From positions 41,137,501 through 41,201,500 of the forward strand of contig NC_083710.1 in NCBI RefSeq assembly GCF_033118175.1: a DNA stretch of 64,000 bases, written 5' to 3'. This DNA comes from Dama dama. Lineage: Eukaryota > Chordata > Mammalia > Artiodactyla > Cervidae. Of this stretch, positions 55,248 through 64,000 are shown piece by piece; positions within the stretch are counted from its first letter, which is position 1, and every line of letters starts with the position of its first letter. Position numbers and translations under genes: made by a program. The notes beneath the pieces were generated by a model. It had not been told where the DNA came from. It did no database searches and was given only the letters and a program-made list of their open reading frames with translations.

Positions 55248-57160
55248 CATAAGAAGCAGTATCTACTGAAACCTGAGGTTAAGGAAGGATTAAAACCCAT
55301 CATTGAGGATTTAAAGGAGCAGGGACTATTAATTCCCTGTAACAGTCCATGCAACACTCCTATTTTGGGTATAAAGAAATCAAATGGTAAATGGAGACTC
55401 ATTCAAGATTTACAAATAATAAATGAGGCTGTAGTTCCTTTACACCCCGTGGTGCCTAATCCTTATACTCTATTGTCTGAAATTCCTGAAGGAGCCAAAT
55501 ATTTCTCAGCAATTGATTTGAAAGATGCCTTCTATTCAGTGCCTTTGGCAGAGGAAAGTCAATTTCTATTTGCCTTTGAGGACCCTATGCAGCCAGCTTC
55601 TCAGTTAACCTGGACAGTTTTGCCCCAGGGATTTTGTGACAGTCTTCACTTATTTGGACAAGGTTTGTCACGGGATCTACAAAACTTTAATAGCTCCAAA
55701 GCAGTGGTGTTACAATATGTAGATGATATTTTGCTCTGTGCTGAGACAGAGGAAGCTTGTTCACAAACCTCAGAAGACTTTTCAAACTTTCTGGTAGGCT
55801 GTGGTTACAAGGCACCAAGCTTTGTCAACAATCTGTCAGATATCTGGGCCTAATCATATCAAAAGGAACTAGGGCCATAGGCCCTGAGAGAATTAAACCT
55901 ATACTAAATCATCCCCTACCTATGACTTTAAGACAATTGAGAGGATTTTTGGGACTCACAGGCTACATTTGGATTCTGGGATATGAGGAACTCGCCCGGC
56001 CTTTACATAAACTTATAGCTGAAACTCAGCAGGCCCAAACCAACAAACTGGTTTGGTCTCCAGATACTCAAAAGTCTTTTAAGTTTCTTCAGACCGCTCT
56101 CCTGCAAGCTTCTGCTCTGACCTTGCCCACAGGGTCAGAATTTAATTTGTTTGTCACTGAAAGAAAAGGTGTGGCCTTGGGAGTTTTGAAACAACCCTGA
56201 GGGCCTCACCAGCAACCTATTGCTTATCTAAGCAGAGAATTAGATGCAATTTCATGAGGGTGGCCCCACTGCCTAAGAGTAATTGGGGCAGCAGCTTTTT
56301 TTAGCACCTAAAGCTTTAAAAATAATTAATGGACGGAACCTTACTATACTGACTTCTCATGATGTGAGTGGAATCTTAAATTCTAAGGTTAATATTTGGA
56401 TGGCAGACAGCAGGCTTCTTAAATATCAGTCATTGTTGTTAGAAGGACCAGTAACTAAGTTTAAAGTTTGTGGAAATTTAAATCCTGCCACTTTCCTTCC
56501 TGAGAAGGAAAATGAAACACCTGATCACGATTGTTCCCAATTCCTAACTTTAAACTATGTAGCTCGGGAAGATCTAATGGATACCCCATTAGACAATCCT
56601 GACATGGAAATATTTACAGATGGCAGTTCTTTTGTTCGGGATGGAAAGCGTAAAGCAGGTTATGCTGTGGTGACTGCTGAACAGGTTTTAGAAGCAAAAT
56701 CTCTCCCCCAGGGAACCAGTGCTCAGTTAGCAGAGCTTGTGGCTCTGACCTGAGCTCTGGAGTTAAGCAAAGGGCAGCAGGTAAATATCTACACTAAGTA
56801 TGCTTGTTTGACTTTACATGCTCATGCTGCAATATGGAAAGAAAGACAGTTTAAAACAGCAACAGGAGAACCTATTAAGCATTTCAGAGAGATTGAGAGA
56901 CTTTTAACTGCTATATATTGTCCTAAAGAAGTACCTGTTATGCATTGCAAAGGACACAACAGGGATGGGAGTAAAGTAGCTGAAGGTAATCAGCTGGCTG
57001 ACTGTCAAGCCAGAAAAGAGGCACTTTACAAAACCCCTTCACTACAGACACCTTTCTGGACAGCTCCTATGGAACAGGAAAAAACACAATATACTGAGGA
57101 AGAATTAGAAAGATATGAGAAAAGAGGAGCAAAGATTACTGATAAACGATGGTTGTAGTC
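55248..57160 (+). pseudogene. pol: Proviral pol: reverse transcriptase and RNase H
   Basis: RT copies viral RNA to DNA; RNase H removes the RNA strand. The frame 55248-55853 is open for about 200 codons. It holds the RT palm: AIDLKDAFYSVPL (first catalytic Asp), LPQGF and YVDD (the two further Asp). A frameshift near 55815 moves the connection region (LRQLRGFLGLTGY) to 55757-56200, closed by TGA at 56198. Another TGA (56255) and a shift at a T-run (about 56299) lead to RNase H in 56283-56753. EIFTDGSS carries one catalytic Asp. After a TGA at 56751 the same frame continues to 57158, but the second Asp motif reads YTKYAC and appears to have lost two codons, including its Asp. The enzyme is therefore inactive in several independent ways. 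Confidence 0.93.
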
Positions 57161-58175
57161 TGAGGATGGATGATTAATAATTCCTGAAAGTGCTCAATGG
57201 AAAATTCTTAAGGATTTACACGAGTTTTCATTTGGGTGCAGAGTACTTACCAGATGGCTTCTCATTTGTTTGAAGGTAAAAATGTAATGAAAACTTTAAA
57301 GAACATTATGAAAAGGTGTGAGGTTTGTCAGAAAAATAACACAAAGACTGAAAAACTAGCAAAATCTGGATTACAACGAAGTGGAAAGTGTCCAGGAGAG
57401 GACTGGGAAATTTATTTTACTCATACGCCAAAAGCTAATGGATATTCTTGCTTACAAGTTTGAGTGGATACTTTGGCTGGATTGAGGCTTTTCCATGTAG
57501 TGAACAAGCTAAGGAGGTTATAAAGATTTTAATCCATGAAATTATGCCCAGGTTTGGGCTGCCACGGAGGCTTCAGAGTGACAATGGCTCCGCTTTTAAA
57601 GCTGCTGTAACTCAGGGGGTATCTAAAGCTCTAGGAATAGAATATCACTTACACTGTTCCTGGAGACCCCAATCCTCAGGAAAGGTTGAAAAAGCTAATG
57701 ACATTATCAGAAGACATCTGCACAAATTAACTCAAGAGACACAGAACAATTGGATTAAAGTCTTACCCATAGCTTTAATGAGGACTTGAACTGCCCCCAA
57801 AAAGGAGGGACTGCAACCCACCCCCCACCGCCCCCTTTGAATGTATTTATGGAAGGCCTTTCTTATGCACAGACATTGTTATAGACCCTGAAGCCTTGGA
57901 ATTAACTAATTATGTAACTCAGCTCTCAGCTTTTCAACAGGCATTAACAGAACTCTAGGAAATGACTCCGACCCAGCCTCTGAGTCAAGTAAACCTCTAT
58001 TTGAGCCAGGAACTGAGGGCCTCATAAAAACATTGGGGTCTGGGGGCCCATTCCTCGAGCCCCTCTGGGAAAGCCCTTACCAGGTTATTCTTTCTTCTCC
58101 CACAGTTGTCAAATACCAGGAATTGATTCGTGGGTACATCACACTCGAGTTAAGAGGTGGCACCCTGACCAGAAC
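57161..58175 (+). pseudogene. pol: Proviral pol: integrase remnant
   Basis: Integrase joins viral DNA to the host genome. The zinc-binding region is partly readable at 57236-57463: the Cys pair CEVCQ is present, but the first part of the His-His half is degraded. The core is in 57448-57789, with RLQSDNGSAF (second catalytic Asp) and SSGKVEKAN (catalytic Glu). The first Asp sits in another phase just upstream (about 57470), since a frameshift interrupts the block. A TGA at 57787 and a C-rich run (about 57819-57833) precede CIYGRPF and further C-terminal text to about 58170, with more stops. Confidence 0.9.
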
Positions 58176-58230
58176 TAAGTGACTTCATTTTATGTCTTTA
58201 CTTTCTATGTTCTGACTTTGTACTTTTCAG

Positions 58231-58835
58231 ATGGGCCTGATAATCTATGTGAGCCTACTTATGCTGACTCCAAAAATCCTGAGTCTGCCATTTGATCCTC
58301 AAGACAATGCCTTCCTGTCCTGGGCTCACTCCTATGCAGCATTTCACAATCAGTCTAACTGGTGGGTCTGTGGAGCCCTCCCCTCTTCATCAGTGGAAGG
58401 CTTCCTGTGGTGGACATCTCCACTTTAAGGAAAAGACTTTCTCCAAGTCTGCGAATATCTTCGACAACAATCATGGGGTGGCTCTTCTTCATCTGATGAC
58501 ATCTAACAACATTAAGATGGACTGATGTAACTATGGACATTATGTGACTTTTCATTTTGATTTTAACTTGGTTTACTGACTATTTTGCCTTACACCTGCA
58601 ACTGTATAATGGGGTTTTCTAACCATCTAAAAGCTTTTAATTTACAAATGGTTGTCTAAGCTCCTACGAGTGCTACAGCCTCCTAAACTATTAGGTGAGG
58701 CCCTTGGATCAGAGACCCTCAATATGAGGGTTAGGAGAATATGTTGCCTCAACAATTTAGGGACCATGCCCCTAAACAGCAGGAAATAGTTATAGAATGA
58801 AAACGATGCCCCTTTCCCTTGGCGATATAATTCTC
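58231..58835 (+). pseudogene. env: Proviral env remnant
   Basis: Env is the surface and transmembrane glycoprotein. The ATG at 58231 opens a 65-codon frame with a hydrophobic signal-peptide-like start (MGLIIYVSLLMLTPKILSL) and an NQS glycosylation site. Near its middle NWWVCGALP resembles the CxxC motif area of gammaretroviral surface proteins, but the first Cys is replaced by Trp. The frame stops at 58426. The rest, only about 400 bases up to the polypurine tract, has no readable immunosuppressive or fusion region. More than 1 kb of env is therefore apparently deleted. Confidence 0.75.
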
Positions 58836-58837
58836 TT

Positions 58838-58854
58838 AAAAGAAAAGGTGGGAA
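58838..58854 (+). promoter_or_regulatory. Polypurine tract
   Basis: The all-purine-but-one run aaaagaaaaggtgggaa abuts the 3' LTR start tgagag, the position where plus-strand DNA synthesis is primed. It shows that the right LTR is a genuine 3' LTR. Confidence 0.9.
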
Positions 58855-59350
58855 TGAGAGAGTCAATTCCTAGGCAGGTTGATAAGAAGTCTAGGGGTCC
58901 CCAAGGATAGAGGGGTCTGGAATTCTCAAGGAGGAATGTCCCTCTACATTCCTTAGGATTGTATAATTCCTTAGGATTATATAACAATAATGTATCCTGC
59001 TTGAGGACGGTCTCTGGAAAAAACCTTCTGGCGAATCCTGTTATATTAGGTGCAAATTATGGGAGGAGGTTCTAGTGAGGTCTTTACAACTTCCAGACAT
59101 TCTTTTGATTCACTGTAATAACTAATTAGAGAGTATATAACGTCATGGCTAACACTAACAAGGAGGTACTCTTTCTGTCCCCTTCTGATGTCTATGTCAG
59201 AAGCTTTCTCTATCTCCTTAATACTTTACTAAAACTTTACTACACAAAAGCGCTGAGTGATCAAGCCTCGTCTCTGGCCCCAGGTTGAATTCTTCTCCTC
59301 CGGAGGCCAAAAATCCCGGTGTCTTTGCGTGGTTCAACAACAACCTCTCA
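58855..59350 (+). mobile_element. 3' LTR of the class I provirus
   Basis: 496 bp from tgagagagtc to aacctctca, with TATA-like tatataa at 59134-59140. The AATAAA of the 5' LTR reads ACTAAA here (about 59229-59234), so the polyadenylation signal is damaged. A direct duplication of attccttaggatt (about 58948-58980) is specific to this LTR. By hand count about 50 substitutions separate the two LTRs over roughly 480 aligned positions. Confidence 0.95.
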
Positions 59351-61010
59351 CCAGCATCAGGGTCTCTTCAAATAAGTCAGTTCTTCCCATCAGATGGCCA
59401 AAGTATTGGAGTTTCAGCTTTAGAATCAGTCCTTCCAATGAATATTCAGGACTGATTTCATTTAATATGGACTGTTTGGATCTCCTTGCAGTCCAAGGGA
59501 CTCTCAAGTGTCTCCTCCAACAACGCAGTTCAAAAGCATCAATTCTTTGGTGCTCAGCTTTCTTTATATACCAACTCTCACATCCATACATGACTACTGG
59601 AAAAATCATAAATTTGACTATACAGCCATTTGTTGGCAAAGTGATGTCTCTGCTTTTTAATATGCTGTCTAGGTTGGTCACAGCTTTTCTTCCAAGGAGC
59701 AAGCCTCTTTTAATTTCATGGCTGCAATCACTATCTGCAGTGATTTTGGAGCCACCTTCCCTGGCGGTGGGGGGGTGGGGGGGTGGGGGATTGTCACTGT
59801 TTCCACTGTTACCCCCATCTATTTGCCATGAAATGATTGGACTGGATGCCATGATCTTAGTTTTCTGAATGTTGAGTTTTAACCCAACTTTTTCACTCTC
59901 CTCTTTCACTTTCATCAAGAGGCTTTTTAGTTCTTCTTCACTTTCTGCCATAAGGGTGGTGTCATCTGCATATCTGAGGTTATTGATAATTCTCCCCACA
60001 ATCTTGATTCCAGTTTGTGCTTCATCTTGCCCAGCATTTCTCATGATATACTTGGCATGAGTTAAATAAGCAGGGCGACAATATACAGCCTTGATATACT
60101 CCTTTTCCTATTTGGAACCAGTCTGCTGTCCCATGTACAGTTCTAACTGTTGATTCCTGACCTGCATACAGACTTCTCAAGAGGCAGGTCAGGTGGTCTT
60201 GTATTCTCATCTCTTTAAGAATTTTCTACTGTTTGTTGTGGTCCACATAATCAAAGGCTTTGGCATAGTTTATAAAACATAAATACATTTTTTTTTCCCC
60301 TGGAAATATCTTGGATTTTTGATAATCCAAAGGATTTTGGCAATTTGATCTCTGGTTCCTCTGCCTTTTCAAAGACCAGCTTGAACATTTGGAAGTTGAT
60401 GGTTCATGAACCGTTGAAGCCTGGCTTAGAGAATTTTGAGCATTACTTTACCAGCGTGTGAGATGAGTGCAATTGTGTGGTAGTTTGAGCATTCTTTGGC
60501 ATTGCCTTTCTTAGGGATTGGAATGAAAACTGACCTTTTCCAGTCCTGTGGCCACTGCTGAGTTTTCCAAATTTGCTGGCATATTGAGTGCAGCACTTTC
60601 ATAGCATCATCTTTTAGGATTTGATACAGCTCAACTGAAATTCTGTCACCTCCACTAGCTTTGTTCGTAGTGATGTTTCCTAAGGTCCACTTGACTTCAT
60701 ATTCCAAAATGTCTGGCTCTAAGTTGGTGATCACACAACCGTGATTTTTCTGGATCATGAAGATCTTTTTATATAGTTCTTTTGTGTATTGTCACCTCTT
60801 ATTAACATCTTCTGCTTCTGTTTGGTCCATACCATTTCTGTCCTTTATTGTGCCCATCTTTGCATGAAATATTCCCTTGGTATATCTAGTTTTCTTGAAG
60901 AAATCTCTAGTCTTTCCCATTCTATTTTTTTCCCTCTATTTTTTTGCACTGATCACTGAGAAAGGCTTTTTTATCTCTCCTTGCTATTCTTTGTAACTCT
61001 GCATTCAAAT
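59351..61010 (-). mobile_element. BovB LINE, 5' part of the copy split by the provirus
   Basis: It resumes with the duplicated ccag followed by catcagggtc and runs in reverse order through the C-terminus, RT (minus 60022-60210) and linker (minus 60426-60758, NKASGGDRISVELYQ). It ends at 61010. The minus frame 59334-60044 is open for 236 codons. It contains NNLRYADDTTLMAESEEELK and the ORF2 C-terminal blocks. A Pro-rich insert (PPPPHPPTAREG) results from a G/T-tract expansion at 59766-59790. Its last residues read into the LTR. Confidence 0.94.
59766..59790 (+). repeat. G-tract expansion inside BovB
   Basis: G runs of 7, 7 and 5 separated by single T follow ggcggt. In the BovB sense strand this is C-rich. 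The site corresponds to the ttgggctccaaaatcact position also expanded in the copy at 63676. Confidence 0.75.
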
Positions 61011-62354
61011 CCCATACCTTAGATGAGTTTTAAATATTTTAGTTTATCTTAATAATATCATTGGAACTATACATTTTTCCTATATTTGTACTAATAATGT
61101 AATTAGAGAAGAAAGATGCTCTTTGAGTTTGTGATGTTTGTGGCATTATGAACTAACTTTCACAAACCCAAAGTAACTCAGAAAAACAAAATTCTGGCCA
61201 AGGAGGTCTCAGATCCTGCCAACTGATGATTTTACTCTGTTGAAAAATTAATATTTATTTTACATTGTTAAATTATGAACATTTGTTTCATTTGTGCAGT
61301 TATTAGTAGTGGAATTACATTTCTATACCAATATGATAAGTGGCTTTTGTCCAGAGAATACAAAATATAGTATAATAATAATAATACTATTAATGAAACT
61401 GTCTCTGAGTATAACTTAAAGCTAAAGATATTTAAATATGGTTTTTTTGATAGTTCATGCCATGAAAGAAAACCTCAGCCTTTGAGATGTTTGCAAACAG
61501 ACAAAGAAATAAAACTTGTTTCCATAACAGCCAACAACAACAACAACAAAAAATAATTTGGAAAAGGCAAAAGTCTCAGGAATTCAAGTAGGAAATTGGA
61601 CAGATGAAGCAGGACAACTAAAGTTGAAAACTGTATGAAAATTCAACCCTATAGAAATAATTATGTAGAAATCTAGGGAAAAGTATTATATTCCAAGGTG
61701 ACTAATGGCAAATGAGTGAAGGAGTTGAAAAGTATGAGGGGGAATTCTGTGCAATTCATAAGATATTATGGATAACTTAGTAGGAAAGAAAAAGAGATCT
61801 CCATAAAAGCAAAACATTTTTGAGAAAACATTTGTGGAAATCACTAATAACCTGGCAGAGGACTGACAGAGAAGAAAAATAACTTTATATGGTTCTCCAA
61901 GTCTCAAACAAAAAATGGAGAATGTCTACTCTGACTGTATTGGATATGTGCAGGTTTCACACCAGTCCAGTTATAACTTACATTGGGAGGAAGAGTAGGT
62001 AAAGAGATAGGAATGGATAAACCATAAACTCCTAACTTTAAATGTAAAAAAAGAAAAAAAAAAAAAAATCAAGAGACAGTTTCAACTGGTTTACCTACTA
62101 CCAAAATTCTTCATGCTCATGTAGTCAAATCTACAACATTTATTCATCAGTAAGTAATAATTCCAAATTACTATAACCTTAGTGACTGCACTAATTCATT
62201 GGATTTTGGTCGCTAAATATTCCCCAGGGGACAAAATCACCCTGGTTTAGCTAGGTGTAAGTTAACTCTTGGAGGATGATGGGAGAGCCTTGGCCAAAGG
62301 ACAGTCTAGGGATTTGGGATAAACTATCCCAAAGGATATTTATTGTGATAATTT
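61011..62354. other. Unique AT-rich interval
   Basis: No gene or named repeat in about 1.3 kb. An (ACA/CAA)n run lies at about 61531-61550 and an A-rich run at about 62045-62067. Confidence 0.42.
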
Positions 62355-62758
62355 CACATGTTAATAAGGTAATGCTCAGAATCCTTCAAGCTAAGCTTCA
62401 GCAGTACATGATTTGAGAATTTCCAGATGTACATAGCTAGGCTTAGAAAAGGCAAAGGAATCAGATTGCCAACATTTGTTGGATCATAGAAAAAGCAAAG
62501 GAATTTCAGAGAAAAAAAAAAAATCTGCTTCATTGCCTACACTAAAGATTTAGACTGTGTGGATCACAACAAGCTGTGGAAAATTCTTAAAGTGATGGGA
62601 ATACCAGACCACCTTACCCACCTCCTGAGAAACCTGTATGCAAATCAAGAAGCAACAGTTACAACTAGACATGGAACAATAGACCAGATTCACAACTGAG
62701 AAAATAATACAGCAAGGTTGTATATTGTCAGCCTCCTTATTTAACTTATATGCAGAGT
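62355..62758 (+). mobile_element. BovB LINE, RT part, left of a nested BovB
   Basis: Sense BovB from the aaggtaatgctcagaatcc block in RT through the equivalent of the YAKAFDCVDHNKLW motif (acactaaagatttagactgt) to atgcagagt. It is interrupted there by a younger antisense BovB end. Confidence 0.9.
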
Positions 62759-63189
62759 TCAGTTCAGTTCAGTTCAGTCGCTCAGTCATGTCTGACTCTT
62801 TGTGACCCCATGAATCGCAGCACACCAGGCCTCCCTGTCCATCACAAACTCCCGGAGTTTACTCAAACTCATGCCCATAGAGTCGGTGATGCTATCCAGC
62901 CATCTCATCCTCTGTCGTCCCCTTCTCCTCCTGTCCCCAATCCCTCCCAGCATCAGGGTCTTTCCCAATGAGTCAACTCTTCGCATCAGGTGGCCAAAGT
63001 ATTGGAGTTTCAGCTTCAGCATCAGTCCTTCCAATGAACACCAAGGACTGATCTCCTTCAGGATGGACTGGTTGGATCTCCTTGCAGTCCAAGGCACTCT
63101 CAAAAGTCTTCTCCAACACCACAGTTCAAAAGCATCAATTTTTTGGCACTCAGCTTTCTTCACAGTCCAACTCTCACATCCATACATGA
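62759..63189 (-). mobile_element. Young BovB 3' end nested in the older sense BovB
   Basis: The exact 9-bp duplication atgcagagt lies at 62750-62758 and 63190-63198. The insert is a 431-bp antisense BovB 3' end whose ORF2 C-terminus is open on the minus strand (62786-63310, the part beyond 63190 being antisense to the host copy). It includes IDAFELWCWRRLLRVPWTARR and RMRWLDSITDSM. Confidence 0.95.
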
Positions 63190-63198
63190 ATGCAGAGT

Positions 63199-63423
63199 AC
63201 ATCATGCTAAATGCCAGGCTGGATGAATCACAAACTGGAATCAAGATTACTGGGAAAAGCATCAGCAAACTCAGATATGCAGATGATACCACTCTAATGA
63301 CAGGAAGCAAAGAGGAGCTAAATAGCCTCTTGATGAGCGTAAAAGAAGAGAGTGAAAAACTGACTTAAAACTCAACATTTAAAAAGCTAAGATCATGACA
63401 TGCAGTCTGATTACTTCATGACA
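63199..63423 (+). mobile_element. BovB LINE, middle part
   Basis: The older sense copy continues with the RT active-site region; the frame portion near 63270-63310 reads KLRYADDTTLMTGSKEELN. It is then cut by a SINE. Confidence 0.9.
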
Positions 63424-63618
63424 AATGTGCTGTGCTTAGTCACTCAGTAAATTCTACTCTTGTGATCTCATGACCCCTGTCCATAGGGATTCTCCAGGCA
63501 AGAATACTGAAGTGTGTTGCCACACACTCCTCCAGGGGATCTTCCCAATCCAGGGATCAAACCTAGGTCACCAGCATGTAGGTGGATTCTTTACTGTCTG
63601 AGCCACCAGGGAAGCCCA
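63424..63618 (-). mobile_element. Bov-tA SINE inside BovB
   Basis: Complete antisense SINE ending with gagccaccagggaagccc, the intact reverse complement of the tRNA-derived head. The head is well preserved, suggesting a younger copy. Confidence 0.9.
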
Positions 63619-64000
63619 ATAATAGAAAGGGAAAAGGTGGAAGCAGTGACAGAGTTTTCTTTTCTTTTTTTTTTTGGGGGGGGGGGGTGCGGGGGGTTCT
63701 AAAATAACTTCAGATGGTGACTGTAGCCATGAAATTAAAATATGCTTGCTCTTTGGAAGGAAAACTATGGTAAATCTAAACAGTGTATTAAGAAGCAGAG
63801 ACATCACTTTGCTGACAAAGGTCCATATAGTCAAAGCTATGGTTTTCCCAATAGTCATGTTTGGATGTGAAAGCTGGAAAATTTAAAAAAAAAAAAAAAG
63901 GCTGAGTGACGAAGAATTGATGCCTTCGAACTGTGGTGCTGGAGAAATCTACTGAGGGTCCCTTGGACAGCAAGGAGATAAAATAAGTCATTCCTAAAGG
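63619..64000 (+). mobile_element. BovB LINE, right part, cut by the window edge
   Basis: The older sense copy resumes with gaaaaggtggaagcagtgac and runs through gatggtgactgtagccatga into the ORF2 C-terminus at the right edge. A T-run followed by about 13 G (63666-63700) expands the site that normally reads ttcttgggctcc. Confidence 0.92.

Noticed and set aside
58231..58428. A domesticated syncytin-like env
   Set aside because: Only 65 codons are open. The CxxC area has lost a Cys, and no fusion peptide or transmembrane subunit is readable.
51803..59350. A replication-competent or recently acquired retrovirus
   Set aside because: The gag frame stops after 19 codons, pol has several frameshifts and stops, RNase H lacks a catalytic residue, env is largely deleted, and the LTRs differ at roughly a tenth of positions.
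63560..63618. tRNA gene signal
   Set aside because: The tRNA-like sequence is the head of a Bov-tA SINE and is followed by the SINE body. It cannot fold as a complete functional tRNA.
1..64000. A host protein-coding gene or a novel multi-gene system
   Set aside because: All longer frames were explained by BovB, L1 or proviral genes. Frames in unique DNA are below about 130 codons, lack domains and show no plausible exon series. There is no operon-like or defence-like layout.

Overview
The window is nuclear DNA from a pecoran ruminant (cattle, sheep, goat, deer or a close relative). The evidence is the repeat content: many BovB (RTE-clade) LINE copies ending in the GTTCA/ACTGA-type tail, Bov-tA tRNA-derived SINEs, and L1 copies with the ruminant L1 3' end. 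I find no host protein-coding gene, functional tRNA, rRNA gene or CRISPR array. The coding-looking stretches are nearly all fragments of BovB ORF2, L1 ORF1/ORF2, or the gag-pro-pol-env genes of one old endogenous retrovirus (ERV).

Layout. 1-790: antisense L1 5' UTR running off the left edge. 1257-1662: short BovB 3' end. 2095-7940: a deleted L1 split by a near-full-length antisense BovB (3105-5998). 7941-19820: an older L1 that is a nested landfill. It holds two younger L1 pieces, then a solo LTR (13648-18882) that itself holds a BovB (14084-18598) that itself holds a 5'-inverted L1 (15226-18152). 20167-23214: an antisense, internally deleted provirus (LTR-leader-LTR) of the same ERV family, whose 5' LTR is split by another 5'-inverted L1. 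23219-34000: quieter AT-rich sequence with SINEs, one short L1 and BovB fragments. 34046-37058: a BovB that is itself 5'-inverted. 37497-43902: an antisense L1 end, a scrambled BovB, and an almost full-length sense BovB split by a third inverted L1. 43903-51620: unique and old-repeat DNA with an odd GC-richer tract at about 47.04-47.89 kb and a perfect 25-bp inverted repeat. 51621-61010: BovB split by a complete two-LTR class I (gammaretrovirus-like) provirus (51803-59350). 62355-64000: BovB with a younger BovB and a SINE inside, running off the right edge.

Insertion boundaries. Many could be fixed to the base from target-site duplications (TSDs) visible in the sequence: 4 bp for all three ERV-family elements (gtaa, atat, ccag), and 8 to 18 bp for the LINEs. 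These give a readable relative chronology. Four LINE insertions (three L1, one BovB) carry 5' inversions of the twin-priming kind.

The provirus. It has a tRNA-Pro-type primer binding site, a polypurine tract, gag with two Cys-His boxes, protease, reverse transcriptase (RT) with YVDD, RNase H, integrase and an env remnant. All genes are interrupted by stops or frameshifts. A hand comparison of the LTRs shows roughly 10% difference, so it is an old, dead copy. I see no undescribed system. The best leads are the inverted BovB, the 3'-transduction-like tail on one L1, the L1/BovB chimeric reading frame and the unclassified 47-kb tract.
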